Source: CAZSHX01 sp964606895 (GTDB taxonomy: Bacteria > Bacteroidota > Ignavibacteria > Kapaibacteriales > UBA2268). Taken from it: a DNA stretch of 64,000 nucleotides. Shown piece after piece: positions 1-9,082 of this stretch. Under the pieces are notes generated by a model. It worked only from the letters and a program-made list of their open reading frames with translations. It did not search any database and was not told where the DNA came from. How positions within the stretch are numbered: the first letter of the stretch is position 1; each line of letters opens with the position of its first letter. Made by a program: the position numbers and the translations under genes. The DNA lies in NCBI GenBank assembly GCA_964606895.1, contig CAZSHX010000014.1, positions 5,736 through 69,735 of the forward strand, given 5' to 3'.

Positions 1-1
1 C

Positions 2-532
2 AGAAAAACTGCCAGCGGCGAACGGTACAATATGCATGCTTTAAGTGCCGCCCACAAAAATCTTCCTTTTGGAACAATCATCAGGGTAACTAATCAGGAT
101 AATAATAAAGTTGTACTTGTCAGAGTAAATGACAGAGGACCTTTCATAAAAAGTAAGATTTTGGATTTATCAGTGAATTCGGTTGAGGAAATTGAAGGAA
201 CTGACAATCCTTATGTTTCAATTGAAGCTTTGATTCCAAATGATTATATGTTTATGAATAAAAGTGATGACGAATATTATTTCGGTTATTCTTATGATTA
301 TCCCTTGGTTTGTCTGCCGTCAGGTGCTTTGAAATTCCTTGATTCTTCAACTGACTTCGAAGAAGCTGTTGAAATTTATAAAGAGTATGTGAAGAATTTA
401 CCCGGTAAGTTTCTCTATCTGATGACTTCAGCAAACTACAAGAAATACATTCCTTACGAAGATACTGAAACCACTTATTACATCGGCTTGTTCGACGGCA
501 ACTCATTGCAGTTTGCTGAAGAAATGAAGTAA
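2..532 (+). CDS. rlpA: RlpA-like septal ring/lytic transglycosylase domain protein, 5' end outside window
   Basis: The reading frame is open from base 2, so the gene starts before the window; the first ATG at 32 is internal. The first readable residues, KTASGERYNMHALSAAHK followed by LPFGT, match the double-psi beta-barrel of RlpA-family proteins, and VNDRGPF is the second conserved block. RlpA proteins are outer-membrane lipoproteins that act on denuded septal peptidoglycan. The last 90 residues are not part of the barrel and could be a divergent SPOR-like peptidoglycan-binding region (YYIGLFDGNSLQFAEEMK resembles a SPOR end), but that is a guess. The signal peptide and lipobox cannot be seen. 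It converges on the leftward gene at 564. Confidence 0.75.
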   Translation, partial: RKTASGERYNMHALSAAHKNLPFGTIIRVTNQDNNKVVLVRVNDRGPFIKSKILDLSVNSVEEIEGTDNPYVSIEALIPNDYMFMNKSDDEYYFGYSYDYPLVCLPSGALKFLDSSTDFEEAVEIYKEYVKNLPGKFLYLMTSANYKKYIPYEDTETTYYIGLFDGNSLQFAEEMK

Positions 533-563
533 TTATCCTATATTATTTTAAATTAAGCAGTTT

Positions 564-1322
564 TTAATTCTTTTCAGCGATTCTGTTGAAAAAATTGAAA
601 ACTGCAGGATTATCTTTCATGTTCTGAAGTTCTTCAGGTGTCCCTTTTGCGACTATACCTTTAAAAGCCTTGTCGAGCATAATTATTCTGTCCGCAATAT
701 TAATTGTACTCGCAAGGTCATGACTAACAACTATCATTGTTGTATTCAGGACTTGATTCAAGTTCAGTATTAAGTTATCCAGCGAAGCCGCAGTTACAGG
801 GTCCAGACCCGATGAAGGTTCATCGAAGCAAAGAATATGGGGATCCAAAGCCATTGCTCTTGCCAAAGCGGCACGCTTCTTCATTCCTCCCGATATTTCG
901 CTTGGCAGATAATTCTCATAACCTCCCAAACCAACAGAATTGAGTTTTAAATCAATAACTTCATTTATTTTATCAGGTTGGAGTTTCGTATAAGTTTCCA
1001 AAGGTAATGCAATGTTTTCGGCAAGAGTCATTGACGCAAATAGTCCTGAAGATTGAAATAAAATACCGAATTTTTTCAGGATTTCCTGTCTTTCCTTGCC
1101 CTTTGCAAGCGTAAAATCTGACCCATCAATAATAATAGAACCTTCGGTTGGATTCTCGAGTCCTATTATTTGCCTTAGAAGAGTGCTTTTTCCACAGCCG
1201 CTACCACCTACAATCAGAAAAATTTCTCCTTTAAATATTTCAAAACTAACATTTTCCAAAATGGTAACATCACCGTATCTCACGGTTAGGTTCCGAACTT
1301 GAATTATTGGTTGTCTGTCCAT
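564..1322 (-). CDS. MlaF-like ABC transporter ATP-binding protein
   Basis: This 252-residue protein is a complete ABC ATPase: Walker A GGSGCGKST at 39-47, Q-loop Gln90, signature SGGMKKR at 144-150, Walker B ILCFDEP at 163-169 and H-loop His201. The SGGMKKR signature, the ENIALPL segment and overall length are typical of the MlaF/YrbF group that powers Mce-type lipid transport across the envelope. Its usual partners, an MlaE permease and an MlaD/Mce substrate-binding protein, are not in the window, so the assignment rests on sequence resemblance. It starts 3 bases after the stop of the exporter gene upstream and is probably co-transcribed with it. Confidence 0.8.
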   Translation of the reverse strand: MDRQPIIQVRNLTVRYGDVTILENVSFEIFKGEIFLIVGGSGCGKSTLLRQIIGLENPTEGSIIIDGSDFTLAKGKERQEILKKFGILFQSSGLFASMTLAENIALPLETYTKLQPDKINEVIDLKLNSVGLGGYENYLPSEISGGMKKRAALARAMALDPHILCFDEPSSGLDPVTAASLDNLILNLNQVLNTTMIVVSHDLASTINIADRIIMLDKAFKGIVAKGTPEELQNMKDNPAVFNFFNRIAEKN

Positions 1323-1325
1323 ATT

Positions 1326-2219
1326 TTAGGTTAAAAATAATAATGAAATACCACCAACGGCAATAATTGCACCAACGATTGGCTTCCAAGATAATTTTTC
1401 CTTGTAAAATAACATTGATAAAGGAAGAATCATAATTGGTGATGTTGACATAAGAGTCGCGGCTACACCCACTTGCGTATAAATAACAGCTATAAAGCTG
1501 AAAGTAATCCCAAGATATGGACCAATGATTGAACCAAGAATCACAAGTCCAAAAGCTTTTTTGTCTTTCATATATACTTTGATTGGATTTTGATACCGTT
1601 TCAAAATTATTCCAATCGGTAGAAGGGTAATATAAGCCGCAAAAATCCTAATAAATGTAGCAACTAAGCTATGAACATCACCGGCTAAAAAAGCGTACTT
1701 TGAAAAAATCAAACCAATCCCCTGACCAAATGCCGCCAAGACACCCATCAAAACACCCAATCTGGTAATTTTGAATTTTTCATTTTCACCATCTCTTTTT
1801 TCAAGGACGACCAGAGAAATTCCTGCTAATGTAACAACCATTCCAAATATACCTAATGCAGAGATTTTCTCGCCCAGAGCAAAGTAAGCAATAATTGCGG
1901 CTATTGCCGGATTCAGGGACATAATAAGCATTGAAACCCGTGGACCGATTTCTTTAAATGATTTGAAAAGGAACCAGTCCCCAAAAGTTAACCCGATAAC
2001 ACCGCTTATGGATAGAAATAATAACTGCGTTGTTGATACCTGATAGTTTAAACCTAAAACTAAAATAGTAACAACCAAAAACACCCATGCAAAAAATAAT
2101 CTTGAAAGATTTAGTTGAAAAGTACTTATCCTCTTAGTTGCTTCCGTAAAAACAAATGATGAAAAAGACCATAATATTGCCGCCCCTAAGGCTGAAAGCT
2201 CTCCGATAAAGTGCATCAA
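1326..2219 (-). CDS. EamA/DMT-family transporter
   Basis: A 297-residue, ten-helix hydrophobic protein with two EamA half-repeats. The first begins at ELSALGAAILWSFSSFVF and the second at LGVLMGVLAAFGQGIGLI. Conserved DMT features are visible, including LNPAIAAIIAYFALGE in the first half and LMSTSPIMILPLSMLFYKE in the second. DMT proteins export metabolites, amino acids or nucleotide precursors across the inner membrane; the substrate cannot be inferred here. It lies between a small acidic protein gene and an MlaF-like ATPase on the same strand with short gaps, so all may be one operon. Two adjacent ATG codons at the start make either possible. Confidence 0.8.
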   Translation of the reverse strand: MMHFIGELSALGAAILWSFSSFVFTEATKRISTFQLNLSRLFFAWVFLVVTILVLGLNYQVSTTQLLFLSISGVIGLTFGDWFLFKSFKEIGPRVSMLIMSLNPAIAAIIAYFALGEKISALGIFGMVVTLAGISLVVLEKRDGENEKFKITRLGVLMGVLAAFGQGIGLIFSKYAFLAGDVHSLVATFIRIFAAYITLLPIGIILKRYQNPIKVYMKDKKAFGLVILGSIIGPYLGITFSFIAVIYTQVGVAATLMSTSPIMILPLSMLFYKEKLSWKPIVGAIIAVGGISLLFLT

Positions 2220-2260
2220 TAACTCATAAATAATAGGTTTTTAAAATTTCAAGAATGATT

Positions 2261-2743
2261 TTATTCAAATTCGAGGTCAATAATTGTTTTCTCTCCACAA
2301 GAACAAATAATCTCAATTTGGGTTACATCATCATTCTCATCTCTGTGAAAAAGTACTGTGGTTTGAGGATTTATGTTATGGTTTGAACTATGAGAGGTTG
2401 TATCTTCGATTGCTATACTTTTGCCGGAATCTGTTATGTTTTCTGCAGGGATTCTACTCGATGAAAAGGATCTTCTGACACCTTCCAAATTTTTCATGAC
2501 ATTAAAATCCTGAAAACTGCTTCTCAATAATTCCTGATATAAGGAATTGTCAGAACGAATAGCTGAACTATCTGATTTACCGGATTTTCCTTTTTTTTGA
2601 TAGTCATCTGAATTTTTTCCTTCATTTTGAAGTTGTTCGTCAGATTTGGAGCCAATAACATCATCATTGTCAAATTCTTCTGAAAATGCATTAATCAAAG
2701 CATCTTCTTCATCAGTTTCCGTTTGTGGAATAATTCTTTTCAT
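2261..2743 (-). CDS. acidic, low-complexity protein with C-terminal CSCGE motif
   Basis: I do not recognise this 160-residue protein. Residues 1-110 are rich in Asp, Glu, Ser and Asn and look disordered. The last 30 residues are better ordered and carry a Cys pair in IEIICSCGEKTIIDLEFE, which resembles a small beta-structured module that might bind metal or a partner. There is no signal peptide or membrane segment, so it is cytoplasmic. Its start lies 21 bases after the end of cheB on the same strand, so it is likely translated from the cheB transcript, and a role in the same signalling pathway is a reasonable guess only. Confidence 0.6.
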   Translation of the reverse strand: MKRIIPQTETDEEDALINAFSEEFDNDDVIGSKSDEQLQNEGKNSDDYQKKGKSGKSDSSAIRSDNSLYQELLRSSFQDFNVMKNLEGVRRSFSSSRIPAENITDSGKSIAIEDTTSHSSNHNINPQTTVLFHRDENDDVTQIEIICSCGEKTIIDLEFE

Positions 2744-2764
2744 AAGTAATTATAATAGCTAAAG

Positions 2765-3907
2765 TTAAACATTTGATGCGTGTAATCCGAAAAAGGATGA
2801 AATGGTTTCAGCCATATTCTTCAGAGATACTATCTCATTGACAATACCGGCTTCAATAATTGATTTTGTCATACCTGCAACAACACATGTATCAGGGTCC
2901 TGAGCCATTACGTAACCTCCGGCTTCTGAAAGAATTCTCAAACCTCGTAAACCATCATTACCCATACCTGTCATATTGATACCTACAGCATTTTTACCGA
3001 ATGCATTGGTAACAGAAGTCATTAAATGGTCAACGGATGGTTTATATAATGAATCTACTCGTTCGTCATTAACAATAATCCTTAAGCTCTTGTTTACTGC
3101 CATTTGCAAACCACCCGGGGCTAAATAGACATGACCGGGTAGCATTTTCTCATCATTTACAGCTTCAGAAACAGAAAGTTCCGACATCGAATTAAGTCTG
3201 GCGGCTAATGAATTTGTAAAAAAGGGCGGCATGTGCTGAGCAATAACAATAGGAACAGGAATTTCGCCTGAAATAGCTTTCATAACCTGCTGAAGTGCAA
3301 CAGGACCTCCAGTACTAATCCCAATAGCAATAATCCTGATTTCAGTAGAAAATGGTTTTTTGCGTTCAAGTATTTGTCTTCCGCTTTGAACAGTAGTCGA
3401 ATCTCCGGATTTTCTGATTGAAGGCAATTCTTTTTTGGGACTTTCTGGATCAGATTTGGAATTTTGCATTGCCCTTAGTAGTCTTCTTCTGATAAAGCTG
3501 TTTTTTATATCAGAGTTAGAACCTACAAGACGGACTTTTTGAATTAGCTCATCCTTCATGCTGTCCATTTCACGAAAAGCAGTCTTTTTAGTCAAAAAAT
3601 CCACAGCTCCCACTGACAATGCTTCCATTGTCGCATCAGCTCCTTCAGTAGTTAAGGTGCTAACCATAATAATCGGAGTAGGACATTGTTTCATAATTTC
3701 AGCAACTGCCTGAATACCATTCATAACCGGCATTTCGATATCCATAGTAATTACATCGGGCTGACATTTACAAGCTTTTAAAACTGCTTCTTTTCCATCT
3801 CGTGCAGTTTCAACCACTTCAATATCACCGTCCGATTTTAAAATTCTTGAAATGGCATCACGCATAAAATATGAGTCATCAACAACAAGTACTTTTATTT
3901 TTTCCAT
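2765..3907 (-). CDS. cheB: CheB, chemotaxis receptor methylesterase/glutaminase
   Basis: This 380-residue protein has an N-terminal receiver domain (acid residues near 10, phospho-acceptor Asp56 in MDIEMP) joined by a linker of about 60 residues to a CheB methylesterase domain. The catalytic triad is visible: Ser198 in GISTGGP, His225 in IAQHMPPFF and Asp318 in TGMGNDG. CheB removes methyl groups from chemoreceptors and is activated by phosphorylation by CheA. No cheA, cheR, cheW or receptor gene is in the window, so the partners must lie elsewhere. It appears to lead a leftward group that includes the acidic CSCGE protein. The GxNDG and GISTGG motifs make the family assignment secure. Confidence 0.93.
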   Translation of the reverse strand: MEKIKVLVVDDSYFMRDAISRILKSDGDIEVVETARDGKEAVLKACKCQPDVITMDIEMPVMNGIQAVAEIMKQCPTPIIMVSTLTTEGADATMEALSVGAVDFLTKKTAFREMDSMKDELIQKVRLVGSNSDIKNSFIRRRLLRAMQNSKSDPESPKKELPSIRKSGDSTTVQSGRQILERKKPFSTEIRIIAIGISTGGPVALQQVMKAISGEIPVPIVIAQHMPPFFTNSLAARLNSMSELSVSEAVNDEKMLPGHVYLAPGGLQMAVNKSLRIIVNDERVDSLYKPSVDHLMTSVTNAFGKNAVGINMTGMGNDGLRGLRILSEAGGYVMAQDPDTCVVAGMTKSIIEAGIVNEIVSLKNMAETISSFFGLHASNV

Positions 3908-4063
3908 ATTAACAGATATTCAATTGAAATAAAATCCAACTTAATAATTTTTTTCTTGAAAACAAAAGGATTAATTGAATTTTCAATATTCAAAGAATTT
4001 GAAATATTAGTTATTATTTCGTAAGCCGTAACTATTCATAAGGTTGACAGTCTTTAATCAGAC

Positions 4064-4090
4064 TTTTGAGTTCTATTTGAGGTAACTTTG
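4064..4090 (+). promoter_or_regulatory. possible Bacteroidota-type promoter for hydG
   Basis: TAACTTTG at 4083-4090 fits the TAnnTTTG -7 box, 92 bases before the hydG start. A TTTTG lies upstream at 4064-4068, but the 14-base spacer is shorter than the usual 17-23, so the -33 element is doubtful. The divergent 274-base gap between cheB and hydG must hold promoters for both directions; nothing else stands out in it. Confidence 0.3.
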
Positions 4091-4181
4091 TGTTTATCGT
4101 TCAAGATTTCTCGAAATAAAAGAAATTTGAATCCGTTTATACAGCCGATTTTATTGTATATTTTGTTAACTTGGATTTTGA

Positions 4182-5579
4182 ATGAAAAATAATTTTATTG
4201 ACGAAGAAAAATTTCATGAACTGATAATAAAAAATGAGAATCCCTCTATTGATAAAGTACAGGAAATATTGTCCAAAGCCAAAGAAATTAAAGGCTTAAC
4301 CATAGAAGACGTTGCTGTTCTCATAAATATTACCGATAATGAACAAAGACAATTACTTAATGATACTGCAAGCTATATCAAAGGTGAAATCTATGGAAAC
4401 AGACTCGTTTTGTTTGCTCCGCTTTATGTTTCTAATTTCTGTTCAAATAATTGTCTTTATTGCGGTTTTCGAGCCGACAATAATTCCATTATTCGGAATG
4501 TCCTCTCAATCGAGGAAATTAAGGAAGAAACTCTTGCTATTTTGAAGCAAGGTCATAAAAGAGTTTTGATGCTGATGGGTGAACACCATAAAGGTTGCAC
4601 TCTTGATTATTTCATTGAAACAATCTCGGCTGTTTATTCTGTAAAAGATGAAAAAGGAAGCAGTATTCGCAGGGTAAATGTTGAGATTGCACCTCTTAGT
4701 GATGAGGAATTCCAAAGGTTTAATAAAGTTCCGATTGGGACTTATACCGTTTTTCAGGAAACTTACCATAAGGAAACCTACAAAACAATGCATCCATCGG
4801 GGAAAAAATCAGATTATGACTGGCGTTTGGAAACTATGGACAGAGCTCTTTCGAACGGTTTGCATGATGTTGGAATCGGTGCTTTGTTCGGATTGTATGA
4901 CTATCGTTTCGAAGTGTTGTCATTATTGGCACATGCCAAGCATTTGGATGAAACTTTCAACGTTGGACCTCATACTATTTCCATTCCCAGAATCAGACCT
5001 GCAAGCAATGCTCCTGCCTCACACGATTTAAAATGGACAGTATCTGACGAAGATTTCAAAAAATTGGTTGCAGTTATTCGTTGTGCAGTTCCTTACACAG
5101 GAATGATACTTTCAACCAGAGAACCTGAATATCTTAGAACTGAATTGTTCAATCTGGGTATATCACAAATCAGTGCAGGTTCCAAAACCTCAATTGGAGG
5201 TTATAAAAAAGCACTCGATGAAGTAGAGGATTCAGGACAGTTTTCTTTAAACGATTGCCGTTCCTCGGGTGAAGTTATTCAGGATGTTATTAAGGGAGGA
5301 TATGTTCCTTCATTCTGTACAGGTTGCTATCGCTTGGGAAGAGTTGGTCAGGATTTCATGGATCTTGCTAAACCGGGTCTTATCAAACTTCATTGTCTTC
5401 CTAATGCGTTAACGACTTTGAAAGAATATCTTAATGATTATGCAACTGATGAGACAAAAAAACTCGGGGAAGAACTTATTGAATCTCAACTCCTTGAAAT
5501 TCCTAACGTAGCGGTTCAAAATAAAACAAAAGAGTTCCTGGACAGGATAGAAAATGGCGAAAGAGATTTATATTTTTGA
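4182..5579 (+). CDS. hydG: HydG, [FeFe]-hydrogenase H-cluster maturase (radical SAM tyrosine lyase)
   Basis: HydG cleaves tyrosine and builds the Fe(CO)2(CN) synthon for the H-cluster in the cytoplasm. The 465-residue length is typical. The radical-SAM CX3CX2C motif is at Cys87, Cys91 and Cys94 (CSNNCLYCGF), and the second, auxiliary-cluster motif CX2CX22C is visible near the C-terminus (FCTGCYRLGRVG, then LHC). These two cysteine sets together separate HydG from its relative ThiH. It opens a rightward gene run (capA-like, MFS, hydE, aspartase) with overlapping or near-abutting junctions, and its product is needed for the hydrogenase encoded at 12.8-16.4 kb. Confidence 0.95.
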   Translation: MKNNFIDEEKFHELIIKNENPSIDKVQEILSKAKEIKGLTIEDVAVLINITDNEQRQLLNDTASYIKGEIYGNRLVLFAPLYVSNFCSNNCLYCGFRADNNSIIRNVLSIEEIKEETLAILKQGHKRVLMLMGEHHKGCTLDYFIETISAVYSVKDEKGSSIRRVNVEIAPLSDEEFQRFNKVPIGTYTVFQETYHKETYKTMHPSGKKSDYDWRLETMDRALSNGLHDVGIGALFGLYDYRFEVLSLLAHAKHLDETFNVGPHTISIPRIRPASNAPASHDLKWTVSDEDFKKLVAVIRCAVPYTGMILSTREPEYLRTELFNLGISQISAGSKTSIGGYKKALDEVEDSGQFSLNDCRSSGEVIQDVIKGGYVPSFCTGCYRLGRVGQDFMDLAKPGLIKLHCLPNALTTLKEYLNDYATDETKKLGEELIESQLLEIPNVAVQNKTKEFLDRIENGERDLYF

Positions 5580-5599
5580 GAAAGTCAATAGTTAATTTA

Positions 5600-6685
5600 A
5601 TGATGCAACCAAATAGAAAACCATTTTCGATAGCTAAGGAAAATTTTTTTCTTCTTTCTGTTATTTGTTTTTTTTGTGTTAATCAGGCAATATTTTCTCA
5701 AATCAGAATAAAAGCTGTTGGCGACATCATGCTTGGTTCGATTACTCCAACAAAGATTATTCCCGGAGATGGTGGTAAATGTTTTGTTAATTCAATCGGA
5801 AAGTATTTGAAAGATGGAGATATATTATTTGGTAATCTCGAAGGTGCTTTGATTGAAGAAGGAATGAAAGCTGACAAATGTTCCGATTCTTCCAGAGCAA
5901 AAGGTGTTTGCTATGAATTCGGCATGCCTTCGAATATAGCCGGATCTCTTAAAGAAATGGGATTTACAATTTTGAATCTTGACAATAATCATTCTCTGGA
6001 TTATGGAAACGAGGGTTATGAAAATACAAAAAAGAAATTAGCATCCCTTGGAATTTCTTATTGCCCTCCGAAAGGACATTCTTATTATTTGATTAAAGGT
6101 AAAAGAATTGCTGTTGCCGCGTTTGGCTTTGAAAACTATTCTAATGAAATTTTTGATTTAGAAACTGTTAAAGCTGTTATCTCGAAACTTAAAGCAAGTC
6201 ATGATATTGTAATCGCTTCTTTTCATAGTGGAGCTGAAGGTAAAAATGCATCACATACTTCTAATAAAACAGAAATTTTCCTTGGGGAAAACAGAGGAAA
6301 CGTTGTTCAATTCGCACATACAGCCGTTGATGCCGGTGCTTCAATGGTAATTGGTCATGGTCCGCATGTTTTAAGGGCTGTGGAATTGTATAAAAATAAA
6401 TTAATTGCTTATTCACTTGGAAATTTTCTTACCTATGGTAATTTCAATATTTCAGGGCTAAATGGGTCTTCTGTTATTCTTGATTGTGTAATTGACCAAA
6501 ACACAGGTAACTTTATAAAAGGCAGTCTAATTCCTGTAGAACAACATAAACCGGGTATCCCGTGTTTTGACGAAGAAAAATCAGGAATCAAACAAATAAT
6601 CAAATTATCTGAGGAGGATTTTCCTGAACAGGATTTGATTATTGATGAAAAGGGAAATTTATCCATTAAATTTGGAAAAAAATGA
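5600..6685 (+). CDS. CapA-family (PGA_cap) metallophosphatase-like protein, exported
   Basis: The frame is open from a TTG at 5576 that overlaps the hydG stop, but the ATG ATG at 5600 gives a clear signal peptide (basic start, hydrophobic FFLLSVICFFCVNQAIFS), so I choose 5600. The mature domain begins IKAVGDIMLGS and contains GNLEGALI, LDNNHSLDYG, SFHSGAE and GHGPHVLRAVE, the conserved blocks of the CapA/PGA_cap fold. Members take part in poly-gamma-glutamate capsule metabolism or are uncharacterised phosphoesterases; no other pgs genes are here. It sits between two hydrogenase maturase genes and overlaps the next gene by ATGA, so co-expression is likely, though a role in hydrogenase maturation is not implied. 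Confidence 0.75.
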   Translation: MMQPNRKPFSIAKENFFLLSVICFFCVNQAIFSQIRIKAVGDIMLGSITPTKIIPGDGGKCFVNSIGKYLKDGDILFGNLEGALIEEGMKADKCSDSSRAKGVCYEFGMPSNIAGSLKEMGFTILNLDNNHSLDYGNEGYENTKKKLASLGISYCPPKGHSYYLIKGKRIAVAAFGFENYSNEIFDLETVKAVISKLKASHDIVIASFHSGAEGKNASHTSNKTEIFLGENRGNVVQFAHTAVDAGASMVIGHGPHVLRAVELYKNKLIAYSLGNFLTYGNFNISGLNGSSVILDCVIDQNTGNFIKGSLIPVEQHKPGIPCFDEEKSGIKQIIKLSEEDFPEQDLIIDEKGNLSIKFGKK

Positions 6686-7935
6686 AAGAAATAAAACGTA
6701 AAAACCCAATACTACCAATTTTCTTGACAATATTTATTGATTTGTTGGGGGTTGGTATTATTATTCCAATTCTGGCTCCTCTGATTCTAAAGAATGAAAC
6801 AGGAATTTTTGGTTTAGATGTAATATACTCAACCAGAACTATCATTTTTGGTTTATTGCTTGGTTCATACCCGATTGCACAGTTCATTACCAATCCGATT
6901 GTTGGTGCACTTTCAGATATTTACGGCAGAAGAAAAATACTTATTTATTCTGTTGCATTCACTGCATTGGGGTATTTTATTCTTGCATTTGGAGTCTTTT
7001 CAAACAGCCTGTTGCTGATTTTTATCGGAAGAATTATTCCGGGGTTAGCTTCAGGAAATATTACTATCGCCTTCTCTGCTATAGCAGATGTGAGTGATGA
7101 AAAAAGTAAAGCAAAGAATTTTGGTTTAATCGGTATGGCTTTTGGACTGGGATTTATCATAGGTCCATTTATTGGCGGGGAACTTGCAAATCATAATTTG
7201 ATTTCATGGTTTACTTTTGATACTCCGTTTTTAGCTTCAGGATTTCTTGCTCTAATCAATTTGGTAGTTGTTTACTACAATTTCCCTGAAACATTAGAGC
7301 TCAAGAGAAAGATTAAGATAAGCTTATTAACCGGAGTCAGAAATATTAACAAGGCTTTCTCATTTCCAACATTACGTAATATGTTCATTATTGTATTCAT
7401 TAATGCATTTGGATTTACATTTTTTACCCAGTTCTTCATCGTGTTGCTCATGGGAAAATTTGGATATAAACAGGAAGATATCGGAATTTTCTTCGGTTAT
7501 CTTGGTATTTGGGTAGTTATTATGCAAGGTGGTGTTCTGCGTTATCTATCGAAATATATGAAACCGGAAAAAATGGTACTAATATCGCTGCCGGTTCTGG
7601 CAATAGCCTTGATTGCTATGGTGATACCCAATAATGTATTTTACTTGTTTTTAATTATTCCGTTCATGTCGTTTGGTCAGGGTTTATCCTTTTCAGCATC
7701 AAATGCAATAATCTCTAATCTCGGTGGAGCAAATATTCAGGGTGAAATTCTTGGGATTTCGCAGTCAATGAATGCTTTGGCTCAGGCACTTCCTGCACTT
7801 GTAGGAGGTTTTCTTGTTGCCCAGAACTTTTATATTCCATCATTTGTTGCTGGTGGATGTGCATTGATAGGGTGGCTTTTGTTTATCTTGCTTTATAGGG
7901 AGAAAAAGATTCACAAATTTGTCGTTGAAGATTAA
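6682..7935 (+). CDS. MFS transporter, TetA-like drug/H+ antiporter family
   Basis: This 417-residue protein has 12 predicted membrane segments. The MFS motif A loop is visible between helices 2 and 3 (GALSDIYGRRKILIY), and the helix-5 region GFIIGPFIGGEL matches the antiporter motif C of TetA-like exporters. The FLTIFIDLLGVGIIIPILAP start is also typical of that group. The substrate is unknown. The gene overlaps the capA-like gene by four bases (ATGA) and is followed 21 bases later by the hydE ATG, so it is embedded in the maturase gene run. Unlinked function is possible; it may simply ride in this operon. Confidence 0.8.
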   Translation: MKEIKRKNPILPIFLTIFIDLLGVGIIIPILAPLILKNETGIFGLDVIYSTRTIIFGLLLGSYPIAQFITNPIVGALSDIYGRRKILIYSVAFTALGYFILAFGVFSNSLLLIFIGRIIPGLASGNITIAFSAIADVSDEKSKAKNFGLIGMAFGLGFIIGPFIGGELANHNLISWFTFDTPFLASGFLALINLVVVYYNFPETLELKRKIKISLLTGVRNINKAFSFPTLRNMFIIVFINAFGFTFFTQFFIVLLMGKFGYKQEDIGIFFGYLGIWVVIMQGGVLRYLSKYMKPEKMVLISLPVLAIALIAMVIPNNVFYLFLIIPFMSFGQGLSFSASNAIISNLGGANIQGEILGISQSMNALAQALPALVGGFLVAQNFYIPSFVAGGCALIGWLLFILLYREKKIHKFVVED

Positions 7936-7956
7936 TTAGAAAAATAAAATTTGAAA

Positions 7957-9054
7957 ATGGATATAGATACAATACTCGAAAAATCAATTCTCACAAAAGA
8001 AGATATTGTCTCGCTTCTTTCAGTTGATGAAAAGTCTGAATTGGAACAGATTCGGAAAAAAGCGTATCAGGTTATGAAAGATAATATAGGAGAAAATGTT
8101 TATCTCAGAGGGCTTGTCGAGTTTTCGAATTATTGCGTAAATGATTGTTATTATTGTGGTATCCGAAAAAGCAATCATAATGTCGAAAGATATACTCTTG
8201 AAAAAGATGAAATTGTCGAAGCGGCTGTCTGGTGTTCCGAACAAGGTTATGGTTCTTTTGTTTTGCAATCGGGTGAAAGGAGCGACGAGAAGTTTATTGA
8301 TTATGTTGAAGATTTAGTAAAAACCATCAAGAACAAAACAATTTCCGAAAAACAACCCGAAGGATTAGGCATTACTCTTTGTGTGGGAGAACAAACAGAA
8401 GATACATATCAAAGATTTTTCGATGCAGGTTCTCACAGATATTTACTAAGAATTGAAACAAGCACTCCTAAATTGTATAGTCAGCTTCATCCTGCTGAAC
8501 AGAGTTTTGAAAAAAGAATTGAATGTCTCAGATTACTCAAAAAAATCGGATTTCAGGTTGGTACAGGCGTTATGATAGGATTCCCGGGTCAGACTTTAAA
8601 ACAGCTTGCAAATGATATTCTCTTTTTCAGGGATATGGATATTGACATGATTGGTATGGGGCCTTTTATTGTTCATAACCAAACTCAATATGCAAATCTA
8701 TCAGAAGAATATGCTTCAAGGAAAGAAGAAATTTATAGATTAGCTTTAAAAATGATAGGTGTCACCAGAATTGTTCTTAAAGATGTTAATATTGCATCCA
8801 CTACTGCCCTTCAAGCTATGTATCCTATGGGCAGAGAGCAGGGTTTGCTGTTTGGTGCCAACATTATTATGCCAATGCTGACTCCTACAAGAGTTAGACA
8901 ACAATATCAGCTTTATGAAGGAAAACCATGTCTCGATGAGTTTTCTTCTGATTGTTTCGAATGTATTCAGCATCGAATTGAATCAACAGGCAGGAAAGTT
9001 GCTTTAAATGAATGGGGCGATTCGAGACATTTTCTGAATAATTTAATTGATTAA
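7957..9054 (+). CDS. hydE: HydE, [FeFe]-hydrogenase H-cluster maturase (radical SAM)
   Basis: HydE is a radical SAM enzyme that processes the HydG iron synthon during H-cluster assembly. A TTG at 7951 also fits the frame, but the ATG at 7957 (MDIDTILEK) is preferred. From that start the CX3CX2C motif lies at Cys60, Cys64 and Cys67 (CVNDCYYCGIR). Other conserved blocks are GYGSFVLQSGE, RIETSTPKLYSQLHP and GVMIGFPGQT. The length of 365 residues is normal. It follows the MFS gene closely, and the aspartase-like gene begins 28 bases after its stop. BioB and PylB are relatives, but the hydG and aspartase context supports HydE. Confidence 0.93.
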   Translation: MDIDTILEKSILTKEDIVSLLSVDEKSELEQIRKKAYQVMKDNIGENVYLRGLVEFSNYCVNDCYYCGIRKSNHNVERYTLEKDEIVEAAVWCSEQGYGSFVLQSGERSDEKFIDYVEDLVKTIKNKTISEKQPEGLGITLCVGEQTEDTYQRFFDAGSHRYLLRIETSTPKLYSQLHPAEQSFEKRIECLRLLKKIGFQVGTGVMIGFPGQTLKQLANDILFFRDMDIDMIGMGPFIVHNQTQYANLSEEYASRKEEIYRLALKMIGVTRIVLKDVNIASTTALQAMYPMGREQGLLFGANIIMPMLTPTRVRQQYQLYEGKPCLDEFSSDCFECIQHRIESTGRKVALNEWGDSRHFLNNLID

Positions 9055-9082
9055 CGATTTATTTCAATTTACTTCTAAAGCC

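Noticed and set aside
9047..9082. Start of the aspartase gene inside hydE
   Set aside because: The extra residues are not family-like; the ATG at 9083 places EKDSLGE at the normal position.
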